Shown: in pieces, positions 27,122 through 34,525 of the stretch | Layout of the letters: the number at the start of each line of letters is the position of its first letter | Position numbering within the stretch: position 1 is the stretch's first letter | Source: Pseudarthrobacter naphthalenicus | Lineage (GTDB): Bacteria > Actinomycetota > Actinomycetes > Actinomycetales > Micrococcaceae | Reading direction: 5' to 3' | Assembly (NCBI RefSeq): GCF_029076445.1 | Contig: NZ_JARESG010000002.1 | Span: forward strand, 186,001-250,000 | Length of the DNA: 64,000 nucleotides | The notes under the pieces: generated by a model | Database searches by the model: none | Seen by the model: the letters and a program-made list of their open reading frames with translations, nothing else | What the model was told of the DNA's origin: nothing | Made by a program: the position numbers and the translations under genes

Positions 27122-27916
27122 ATGTCGACCTGGGACACAAGGCGCCGGCCGGACCCGGAAAGCAGTGGCACGGCCGGAGACCTGACTGCGATGTTCCGGA
27201 ATCTGTGCCGTTCTTCCCCGTGGAAATGGCAATCCCTGCGTTTTGAATATTGGGATGAGCCCTTCGCCGAGGCCCCGGATCCGGCGGCCCCGCTGGTCCG
27301 TGCCTGGCTGCGCCGGCCGGGAGCGCTCCGGCTGGAAACCCCTGACGGTCTTGTCCTCCACAGCACGACCGGGATCAATGATTCCAGGGACGGGCTGTAC
27401 ATCAGTTCCACCCGGAAGTCCTGGCTGTTGCCGCCGCACCTCGTGGCGCCGGTCTACGACGACGGCGGTCTGGTCAGGCGCCGGCCGGAGGCCGCGTACG
27501 GCGAACCGGGCTTCGGCAATGGCCGCTTCTCGGCCGCCCTGGATCCGGTGGAGCTGGCCGGCAAGGCGCCGGCTCCGCTGGAGTTCCCGGGAGCAAACCC
27601 GGTGGAGGTGCAGGGCGTTCGCCGGGTGGAGCATCACGGGCGGCCTGTACTGGAGGCCGAAGTCTCGCCCACTGCCTCTTACCGCGCTTCGGACCCGGGC
27701 GCCCCGCTCTGCCTGCCCGGCAGCAACCGGGTGCGCATCGATCTTGAGACCGGTGTCTGCGTCGCCAGCCAGTCCTTGGCGGAAGGCTCCACGGATCATG
27801 GCCACTGGATCCGGATCCTCGGAGTTGACGAGTACATGCTCGATGACCTCTTCCTGGCCGAATCCATGAACCTCACGGACGTCCGCCGCCACATCAGCTG
27901 GGACATCGGGGCCTGA
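27122..27916 (+). CDS. Hypothetical protein
   Basis: 264-aa soluble protein I do not recognise. It has no signal peptide or membrane helix. The pattern of long charged beta-strand segments (PGALRLETPDGLVLHSTTG, KSWLLPPHLVAPVYDDGG, NPVEVQGVRRVEHHGRPVLEAEVSP, NRVRIDLETGVCVASQSLAEGS) recalls LolA/RseB-type beta folds, but I see no diagnostic motif. The ATG at 27122 lies in the 58-bp gap from the divergent prepilin peptidase gene; no ribosome site is obvious, so translation may be leaderless. A GTG six bases earlier is an alternative. Codon usage looks native. Confidence 0.6.
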   Translation: MSTWDTRRRPDPESSGTAGDLTAMFRNLCRSSPWKWQSLRFEYWDEPFAEAPDPAAPLVRAWLRRPGALRLETPDGLVLHSTTGINDSRDGLYISSTRKSWLLPPHLVAPVYDDGGLVRRRPEAAYGEPGFGNGRFSAALDPVELAGKAPAPLEFPGANPVEVQGVRRVEHHGRPVLEAEVSPTASYRASDPGAPLCLPGSNRVRIDLETGVCVASQSLAEGSTDHGHWIRILGVDEYMLDDLFLAESMNLTDVRRHISWDIGA

Positions 27917-27965
27917 GCGGAACGGTTGACAAGCCGCAGGGTCCGGAGTCGGTTAGGCTTCCCTG

Positions 27966-28613
27966 ATGACCGCGCTGACCGCCATCTGGCCCCTTTTTGG
28001 CCTCACCCTGACCACGCCGCGGCTGGTACTCCGTCCCATCACCGATGACGACATTCCCGCGGCCGTCGCAGCGGCCGCCAGCGGCATCCACGATCCAGGC
28101 CGGAACCCGTTCAGCAACCCCTGGACGGAACTGCCGGCGGACGCACTGGGCCCCAACATGGCCCAGTGGTACTGGCGCTGCCGCGGACAGGCCACCCCCA
28201 AAGACTGGACCCTGCTCCTGGGCATCTGGCACGAGGGGCAGTTTGTCGGCTGCCAGGACATCGGGGCCAAGGACTTCGCCACGCTGAGGACAGTCAGCAC
28301 CGGCTCGTGGCTCAAACAGTCCGTCCACGGCCGCGGACTGGGCACGGAGATGCGCGCCGCCGTCGTCCTCTGGGCTTTCAACTGGCTGGGCGCCGAAGTT
28401 GCCGAGTCGGAAGCTGCCGCCTGGAACTCCTCCTCTTTGGGGGTGTCCCGCGCGCTCGGCTACGAACTCAACGGCACCGCCCGCATGTCCTGGGGCGGCA
28501 AAGCCGTGGACGTCCAGAAAGTCCGCGTCACCCCGGCGACATTCAAGCGCCCCGACTGGACTCTCCAGGTCGAAGGCCACGAGGCCGCGGCCAAGTTCCT
28601 GCACATCAGCTAG
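27966..28613 (+). CDS. GNAT family N-acetyltransferase (RimJ/RimL type)
   Basis: 215-aa predicted acetyl-CoA-dependent acetyltransferase. LTTPRLVLRPITDDDIPA at the start and VHGRGLGTEMRAAVVLWAFNWLGAEVAESEAAAWNSSSLGVSRALGYELNGT form the acetyl-CoA binding and C-terminal core, with the Q/R-x-x-G-x-G/A loop seen as VHGRGLGTE. The pattern 'TPRLVLRP' plus N-x-x-S-x-x-V-x-x-x-L-G-Y fits the RimJ/RimL branch, which acetylates protein N-termini or small molecules. Substrate unknown. It lies 49 bp after the hypothetical gene on the same strand. Confidence 0.85.
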   Translation: MTALTAIWPLFGLTLTTPRLVLRPITDDDIPAAVAAAASGIHDPGRNPFSNPWTELPADALGPNMAQWYWRCRGQATPKDWTLLLGIWHEGQFVGCQDIGAKDFATLRTVSTGSWLKQSVHGRGLGTEMRAAVVLWAFNWLGAEVAESEAAAWNSSSLGVSRALGYELNGTARMSWGGKAVDVQKVRVTPATFKRPDWTLQVEGHEAAAKFLHIS

Positions 28614-28706
28614 GGCCGGGGCTTGGCGCCGGGTGCGCCTTCCGGCAGCGTGCGTCAAAGGCCAGGAACGAGCCAGCACGCAGCGGAAGGGGCACCCGCG
28701 CGGACC

Positions 28707-30131
28707 CTAAATCTCAGCCCCTTCGAGCAGTTCCGTCACCAGCGCTGCGATGGGCGACCGTTCGGAGCGCGTCAGGGTGATGTGGCCGAACAGCGGGTGT
28801 CCTTTCAGAATCTCGACGACGGCGGCGATGCCGTCGTGCCGGCCGACGCGCAGGTTGTCGCGCTGGGCGACGTCGTGGGTGAGGACGATCTTCGAGTTCT
28901 GGCCGATGCGGCTCATCACGGTGAGGAGGACGTTCTTCTCCAGTGACTGTGCCTCGTCCACAATGACGAACGCGTCGTGCAGGGAGCGGCCGCGGATGTG
29001 GGTCAGCGGCATGACTTCGAGCATGCCGCGGTCCATGACTTCTTCCACGACCTCCTGGCTGACCAGTGCGCCGAGGGTGTCAAACACGGCCTGCGCCCAG
29101 GGGTTCATTTTCTCCGACTCGGAGCCGGGCAGGTAACCGAGTTCCTGGCCGCCCACCGCGTAGAGGGGGCGGAAGACGATCACCTTGCGGTGCTCGCGGC
29201 GTTCCAGGACCGCTTCAAGGCCTGCGCAGAGGGCCAGCGCGGACTTGCCGGTGCCCGCCCGTCCGCCGATCGAGACGATGCCGACGGCGGGGTCCATCAG
29301 CAGGTCGATGGCCAGCCGCTGCTCCGCCGAGCGTCCGTGCAGCCCGAACACGTCACGGTCACCCTTGACCAGCCGGACCTGCTTATCGGCGCCCACCCGG
29401 CCGAGGGCCGAACCCCGGTTGGAGAGCAGCACCAGGCCGGTGTTGACCGGCATTTCCGCTGCCGCGGGGATGAAGACCGGCTCGTGGCCGTACAGGGTGT
29501 TGACTTCATCTTCGCTGGCTTCCACCTCGGCAATGCCCGTCCAGCCGGAGTCCTGCACCAGTTCGTTGCGGTATTCGTCGGCTGTGAGCCCCATGGCGGA
29601 GGCTTTGACCCGCATGGGCAGGTCTTTGGACACCACCGTGACGTTCCGGCCTTCGTTGGCCAGGTTTTTGGCTACGGCCAGGATGCGGCTGTCATTGTCG
29701 CCGCTGCGGAATCCGAGGGGAAGCACGTCAGCGGAGATGTGGTTCAGTTCCACCATCAGAGTGCCGCCGCTGTCCCCGATGGGGATGGGGTGACTGAGGC
29801 CGCCGTGCTTCACCCGGAGGTCATCGAGCAGCCGGAGGGCCTTGCGGGCAAAGTAGCCCAGCTCGGGATCGTGCCGTTTCCCCTCAAGTTCGCTGATCAC
29901 AACAATGGGGACGATGACCTCGTGCTCCGCAAAGCGCAGCAGGGCGCGCGGGTCGGAGAGCAGGACGGAGGTGTCAATGACAAAGCTGCTGATGGTGGCT
30001 TCCCTTCCGGAGACGGCAAAACCGGCCGCAGCTTCAGTGGCTGCACCGGTTTTTGAGGTAGCTCGCGTGGCGCGAGAGGTAGCTTTCTGTCCCTCGGAAA
30101 CAACCTCGGGCAGTAGTTCAGAAGTAGCCAC
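28707..30131 (-). CDS. PIN-PhoH fusion ATPase/RNase (PhoH2-like)
   Basis: 474-aa fusion of an N-terminal PIN-domain RNase and a C-terminal PhoH helicase-like ATPase, expected to unwind and cut RNA as M. tuberculosis PhoH2 does. I chose the GTG at 30131 because GGAG lies five bases upstream; the frame stays open 28 codons further. PIN acidic residues: D53 in [10 protein letters not shown] and the E of ISELEGK, plus [10 protein letters not shown]. Walker [10 protein letters not shown] at 289-297 and Walker B VIVDEAQ at 389-395. It stands as a single gene, with a 283-bp gap before uppS. M. tuberculosis PhoH2 has an antitoxin partner upstream; I see none here. Confidence 0.93.
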   Translation of the reverse strand: MATSELLPEVVSEGQKATSRATRATSKTGAATEAAAGFAVSGREATISSFVIDTSVLLSDPRALLRFAEHEVIVPIVVISELEGKRHDPELGYFARKALRLLDDLRVKHGGLSHPIPIGDSGGTLMVELNHISADVLPLGFRSGDNDSRILAVAKNLANEGRNVTVVSKDLPMRVKASAMGLTADEYRNELVQDSGWTGIAEVEASEDEVNTLYGHEPVFIPAAAEMPVNTGLVLLSNRGSALGRVGADKQVRLVKGDRDVFGLHGRSAEQRLAIDLLMDPAVGIVSIGGRAGTGKSALALCAGLEAVLERREHRKVIVFRPLYAVGGQELGYLPGSESEKMNPWAQAVFDTLGALVSQEVVEEVMDRGMLEVMPLTHIRGRSLHDAFVIVDEAQSLEKNVLLTVMSRIGQNSKIVLTHDVAQRDNLRVGRHDGIAAVVEILKGHPLFGHITLTRSERSPIAALVTELLEGAEI

Positions 30132-30414
30132 ATCGACTCCAGCCCCGGGCACATGCCCGGAATTGTTATTGGTGAGGCGGTTCGGCCTGAAGGCCGGACG
30201 CGGCCTCCCATACAACCGGTGCGAAAATCCGCTCCATGTACTGGCCTCCCCGAACAGCCGGCGGTTTTGCCTGCTGATGGTTACAACGTAAATCCACCGC
30301 CAGTAATTTCCGAAATCCTCGGTCGGCGATTCCTGTTACCGGATTGTGAACACCGCGTGAACGGGTGCGACGGCGGGCTTCCCGTCAGGGTACCGGCGGG
30401 CGGGCAGGCGCGTC

Positions 30415-31215
30415 TCAGGTGCCGAAGCGCCGCTGCCGTCCGGCATAGTCGCGCAGTGCCCGCAGGAAATCGACTTTCCGGAACGCCGGCCACAAGGCCT
30501 CGCAGAAGTAGAACTCGCTATAGGCGCTTTGCCACATGAGGAAACCGGAGAGCCGCTGCTCTCCGGAGGTCCTGATGACCAGATCGGGATCGGGCTGGCC
30601 GCGGGTGTACAGGAAGCGCGAAATGTCGTCCACGGTGAGGCTGTCCGCGAGCGCGGAGATGTCGGACCCCTTGGCGACGGCGTCGTGCAGCAGTTCCCGG
30701 ACGGCGTCCACGATCTCGCGGCGGCCCCCATAGCCCACGGCAACGTTGACGTGGATCTTTTCCTGCACCGGCGTCCGGGCCGTCAGCTTGTTGAGCCGTT
30801 CGGCGAGGTAGTCGGGAAGCAGTTCGGGGGCTCCCATGGCGTTCACCGAAATGTTGGCATCCTCGTCGAGCCGGTCCAGGGTGTTGGCGATGATCCCCAT
30901 CAGGAGGTCCAGCTCCTCGCTGGAGCGGCTCATGTTGTCCGTGGAAAGCATGTACAGCGTGACCACTTTGACGCCGAGCTCCTGGCACCAGCCGAGGAAT
31001 TCGTGAATTTTGTCGGCCCCGGCCTGGTGGCCCTGGCTGGTGGGCGCGTTGAACTGTTTGGCCCAGCGGCGGTTGCCGTCCACCATCACGCCGATGTGCT
31101 TGGGGATGCGGCCGCCGGTCAGCTCCCGGAGCAGCCGTCTCTCGTAGAAGCCGTAAAGGAACCCGCCCAATTCCACGAGGAGACTCACCTGACTTCCGCT
31201 ATTGTTCGACGGCAT
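30415..31215 (-). CDS. uppS: Undecaprenyl (polyprenyl) pyrophosphate synthase
   Basis: cis-Prenyltransferase that condenses isopentenyl diphosphates onto an allylic primer to make the polyprenyl carrier for peptidoglycan and wall polymers. 266 aa from ATG at 31215 with AGGA six bases upstream; a longer frame lacks support. Conserved region I is HIGVMVDGNRRWAKQ with catalytic D46, then LYMLSTDNMSRSSEEL, and region V is RTSGEQRLSGFLMWQSAYSEFYF. It corresponds by neighbourhood to the short-chain Z-farnesyl synthase Rv1086, so product length (C15, C50 or C55) cannot be fixed from sequence. It is divergent from the hemolysin III gene. Confidence 0.95.
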   Translation of the reverse strand: MPSNNSGSQVSLLVELGGFLYGFYERRLLRELTGGRIPKHIGVMVDGNRRWAKQFNAPTSQGHQAGADKIHEFLGWCQELGVKVVTLYMLSTDNMSRSSEELDLLMGIIANTLDRLDEDANISVNAMGAPELLPDYLAERLNKLTARTPVQEKIHVNVAVGYGGRREIVDAVRELLHDAVAKGSDISALADSLTVDDISRFLYTRGQPDPDLVIRTSGEQRLSGFLMWQSAYSEFYFCEALWPAFRKVDFLRALRDYAGRQRRFGT

Positions 31216-31331
31216 TGCACATCCTAGGCTACCGCCCGCGGGCGGGCCGTACGCGCCGTCGCGGGGGCGTCCCGGGCCTCGCACCCTATTACCGGTGAGT
31301 AACTTATGGCGCCGGAGGATATTCTGGAGGC

Positions 31332-32051
31332 ATGAACAGCCAGACTCCCGACGCGGGACGCGCACCCGGAACGGACGGCCACAGCCCGGTGGATGACGCC
31401 GCGGTGCGGCTGGCCGAACTCCTGATGATCAAGCCCAAGTGGCGCGGATGGATCCATACCGTCGCTGCGCCGCTGGCGCTGGTCGCGGGGATCATCCTGG
31501 TGGTGGTGGCCCCCACGACGGACCGCAAGATCACCTCGGCCATCTACGCCGCCACGGGCGTCCTGCTTTTTGGCGTCAGCGCCGTCTATCACCGCGGAAA
31601 CTGGTCTCCCCGCGTCAAAATGGTCCTCAAACGGCTGGACCACACCAACATCATGCTGGTCATCGCAGGCAGCTACACGCCGCTTGCCTGGTCCTTGCTC
31701 GAGCAGCCCAAAGCCGTCCTGTTGCTCTGGGTCATCTGGTCCGGCGCGATCCTCGGAGTCCTCTTCCGTCTCCTGTGGACGGACGCGCCGCGCTGGCTGT
31801 ACGTTCCCATCTACATCGCGCTCGGTTGCGGGTCACTGTTCTATCTGCCGGAGTTCTTCTCCGCCAGCGTCCCTGCCGCCGTCCTGATCTGTGTGGGCGG
31901 TGTCCTGTACATCACCGGCGCGGTGTTCTATGCACTCAAGAAGCCCAACTTCAGCTACCGGCATTTCGGCTTCCACGAACTCTTTCACGCGCTGACTGTC
32001 TTTGCCTTCGGCGCCCATTTCGCGGCCATCCTGATCGCCGTCCTCAGCTGA
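31332..32051 (+). CDS. Hemolysin III/PAQR family membrane protein
   Basis: 239-aa integral membrane protein with seven predicted helices and the three metal-site motifs of the PAQR/YqfA family: VSAVYHRGNW (His after helix 2), LDHTNIMLVIAGSYTP (Asp) and FHELFHALTVFAFGAHF (two His). The name comes from Bacillus cereus hemolysin III, but homologues act as membrane hydrolases or lipid-homeostasis proteins, so it should not be called a toxin. Its stop overlaps the stop of the convergent YyaL-like gene by 8 nt. The first 40 residues are disordered and cytoplasmic. Confidence 0.92.
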   Translation: MNSQTPDAGRAPGTDGHSPVDDAAVRLAELLMIKPKWRGWIHTVAAPLALVAGIILVVVAPTTDRKITSAIYAATGVLLFGVSAVYHRGNWSPRVKMVLKRLDHTNIMLVIAGSYTPLAWSLLEQPKAVLLLWVIWSGAILGVLFRLLWTDAPRWLYVPIYIALGCGSLFYLPEFFSASVPAAVLICVGGVLYITGAVFYALKKPNFSYRHFGFHELFHALTVFAFGAHFAAILIAVLS

Positions 32052-34278
32052 CCGGGCCTGCGCCCGTCATCAGTTCGAGTCGCGCCCGCAGGTCCCCGGG
32101 CGTTGCCACGGGGCGTTCACACACCATGTTCCGGCACAGGTACGCCAACGGGGATCCGTCCGGGCCGGCCGGCCTGCCCGCCAGCAGCGGTACTGCAACC
32201 GTCGCATCCGGGATGGGCTCCACTCCGGAAGGAGCGCCCGACGGCGGGACTTCCGCGCCGCCGTCGTCCTCCACTGCGATCACCAGGCCGGGGCTGGCTG
32301 ACCTGAGCAGCTCCAGGTGGAGTTCGGTGCGCCGGGGACCGGGCGGCCCCACAACGGCGGCTTCCACCGGCCCGGCGAGGGCTGCCTGGGCGGTCGCCAG
32401 GAGCCAGCCGGCCACCCGCGGCGCACGGGCCGCCAGTGGCGGGACGAGCGCCAGGACCTGCGAGGCCAGGGCCCGGTGCTCCGCGGATCCGGAAAGCGCT
32501 GCATAAGTGAGAAGGACGCCCGCGAACGCCGCGGCGCCACTGGGCGTGGCATTATCGAACGGATCCAGGCCTGCCTGGCCGCCCTGCGCCGCCCGGACCT
32601 GGCCGTCTCCCCCGGCCGTGTCCACCAGGCGCCCGTCAACCACGAAGCGGCTGCCGGCCGCGTGCACCAGCCGCTCGGCAAACTGGTACCAGCGTGTCCG
32701 GCCCGTGGCGGCGTAGAGGGCAAACATCCCCTCGGCGCAAAAGGCGTAGTCTTCCAGCAACCCGCCGATGCCACGGGCCGTTCCGGCGTGCGAGACCCGG
32801 ATCAGTGCGCGGTCAGCTGCCTGCCAGTGGACGCGTTCGAGGTAGGCGGCGATGGATTCGGCCGCTGCCACAAACTCCTTGCGGCCCAGCACCGCCCCGG
32901 CTTCCGCGAGCGCGGCGACGGCGAGCCCGTTCCAGCCGGCCACCACCTTGTCATCCCGCGCCGGCTGGGGCCGCTGGTTCCTGGCCGTCAGCAGGGCCGG
33001 ACGGACCCGGGTCCACAGCTCCGCCTCGGCACCCTCCAGGCGCCGTGCGGGGTGCAATGGTGAGCCGTACCCGGAGACGGTGCCCACCGGCCCGACGTTC
33101 ATAAGTCGGCCTGCGGCCGCGCCGTCCTCCTCGCCCAGGACCTCTTGCAGGCCTTCAACGGTCCACAGGTAGGCGGCCCCTTCATGATGTTCGCCATCCA
33201 CCAGGGAGTCGGCGTCCAGGGATGAGGCCAGCGCAAAGCCGGCGCCGCCTGTGTCCCCGACCGTGCCGAGGCCCAGCGAGTCCAGCAGCCACTGCGCGGT
33301 GCGGACGGCCACGTCCGCGGCTTCCTCCGCCGGGAACACCTCGTTGCCGCCCAGGCGCACCCAGTGGACATAGTCACGGAGCAGCTGGGCGTTGTCGTAC
33401 AGCATCTTTTCGAAGTGCGGGACGGACCAGTCGCGGGTCACCGAGTACCGGGCAAAGCCGCCCTCCAGCTGGTCAAACAGCGCCGAGCGGGCCATGACCG
33501 CCAGCGTCCGGCCCGCCATGTCCCGCGCCGCATCCGCGGTGTCCGAGGGCACCGCGGCGTGCCTGATCAGGAATTCCAGTACCGCCGACGGCGGGAATTT
33601 CGGGGCGGCGCCGAAACCGCCGTCGGTCATGTCCTCAGACCGGGCCAGCGCCGCCACGGCGGCGGGAAGGAGATCCGGGTCAAGCAGGGGCGGCGGACCG
33701 GACACCGTCACGGCGGCTGAGAGTTGCGCGTCGCCCAGGCTTTGGGCCAGGGACGCTGCGTTCCGTTCCACCGCATCACGCCGCTCCCGCCATGCTTCCT
33801 GGACCGCTTCGAGCACCTGCCGGAAGGAGGGCCGTCCGGGCATCGGGCGGGGCGGGAAATAGGTGCCGGCGTGGAAGGCAAGTCCTTCGGGCGTGAGGAA
33901 GACGGACATCGGCCAGCCGCCCTCCCCGCTGATGGCCTGCGTGGCGGCCATGTACACCGCGTCCACATCGGGCCGTTCTTCCCGGTCCACCTTCACGGGA
34001 ACGAAGTGCGCGTTCAGGTAGTCTGCGGTTTCCTGGTCCTCAAACGACTCATGGGCCATGACGTGGCACCAGTGGCCGGCTGCGTAACCGATCGAGAGGA
34101 ACACCGGCACGTCCCGTGCAGCGGCGGCGGCGAACGCAGCCTGCCCGTACGGCTGCCAGTGCACCGGGTTGCCCGCGTGCTGGCGCAGATACGCCGACGG
34201 TTCGGCGGCCAGGGTGTTGGAGCCGCCCGGAACTCCCGGCGGAACGGCTTGATCGGGTTGGCTCGTCACTTGGTACAT
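32044..34278 (-). CDS. Thioredoxin-domain protein, YyaL/SSP411 (DUF255) family
   Basis: 744-aa protein. The N-terminal thioredoxin-like domain (residues ~20-190) has NPVHWQPYG, VFLSIGYAAGHWCHVMAHESFEDQETADYLN, VPVKVDREERPDVDAVY and GEGGWPMSVFLTPEG, the family signature, with CHVM where thioredoxin has CxxC. The rest is a (alpha/alpha)6 glycosidase-like barrel including DMTDGGFGAAPKFPPS, HFEKMLYDNAQLLRDYVHW and DDKVVAGWNGLAVAALAEAG. The biochemical role is unknown; it is conserved from bacteria to mammals. Position beside hemolysin III, uppS and mca matches Rv1084 in M. tuberculosis. It ends in an 8-nt overlap with the convergent gene. Confidence 0.93.
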   Translation of the reverse strand: MYQVTSQPDQAVPPGVPGGSNTLAAEPSAYLRQHAGNPVHWQPYGQAAFAAAAARDVPVFLSIGYAAGHWCHVMAHESFEDQETADYLNAHFVPVKVDREERPDVDAVYMAATQAISGEGGWPMSVFLTPEGLAFHAGTYFPPRPMPGRPSFRQVLEAVQEAWRERRDAVERNAASLAQSLGDAQLSAAVTVSGPPPLLDPDLLPAAVAALARSEDMTDGGFGAAPKFPPSAVLEFLIRHAAVPSDTADAARDMAGRTLAVMARSALFDQLEGGFARYSVTRDWSVPHFEKMLYDNAQLLRDYVHWVRLGGNEVFPAEEAADVAVRTAQWLLDSLGLGTVGDTGGAGFALASSLDADSLVDGEHHEGAAYLWTVEGLQEVLGEEDGAAAGRLMNVGPVGTVSGYGSPLHPARRLEGAEAELWTRVRPALLTARNQRPQPARDDKVVAGWNGLAVAALAEAGAVLGRKEFVAAAESIAAYLERVHWQAADRALIRVSHAGTARGIGGLLEDYAFCAEGMFALYAATGRTRWYQFAERLVHAAGSRFVVDGRLVDTAGGDGQVRAAQGGQAGLDPFDNATPSGAAAFAGVLLTYAALSGSAEHRALASQVLALVPPLAARAPRVAGWLLATAQAALAGPVEAAVVGPPGPRRTELHLELLRSASPGLVIAVEDDGGAEVPPSGAPSGVEPIPDATVAVPLLAGRPAGPDGSPLAYLCRNMVCERPVATPGDLRARLELMTGAGPVS

Positions 34279-34457
34279 GTCCCTTCATCCTGCGGCATTC
34301 AGGTGACGGGAGGACTCGATGAGCCCACCACGACCTCTGCCGTCCGGGGCGGCACTCCTGCGCCAGGAACCGTGCCCCTCACCACAGTCTACGAAAGTAC
34401 CGTGGTTCAGTTGATGGCGGATTGGGCTATGGCTGCGGGGGCAGCAGGCGGGCTTCA

Positions 34458-34525
34458 GGGCCGGGTACTTTCATGGGCCCGGTACTTTCATGGGCCGGGT
34501 ACTTTCACGGGCCGGGTACTTTCAC
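34458..34525. repeat. 17-bp tandem repeat spanning the MprF-like gene's stop codon
   Basis: Four abutting copies of GGGCCGGGTACTTTCAT/C (copy 2 has one substitution, GGGCCCGG), at 34458, 34475, 34492 and 34509. The unit is not a multiple of three. Copy 4 is read as ESTRP, copy 3 in another frame as VKVPG, and the stop falls in copy 2. Confidence 0.9.

Noticed and set aside
28707..30131. Toxin-antitoxin module based on PIN-PhoH
   Set aside because: The PIN domain is fused to an ATPase, and no small antitoxin-like gene lies upstream; better described as a PhoH2-like RNase/helicase.
31332..32051. Haemolysin toxin
   Set aside because: The name is historical; the motifs are those of PAQR/YqfA membrane proteins.
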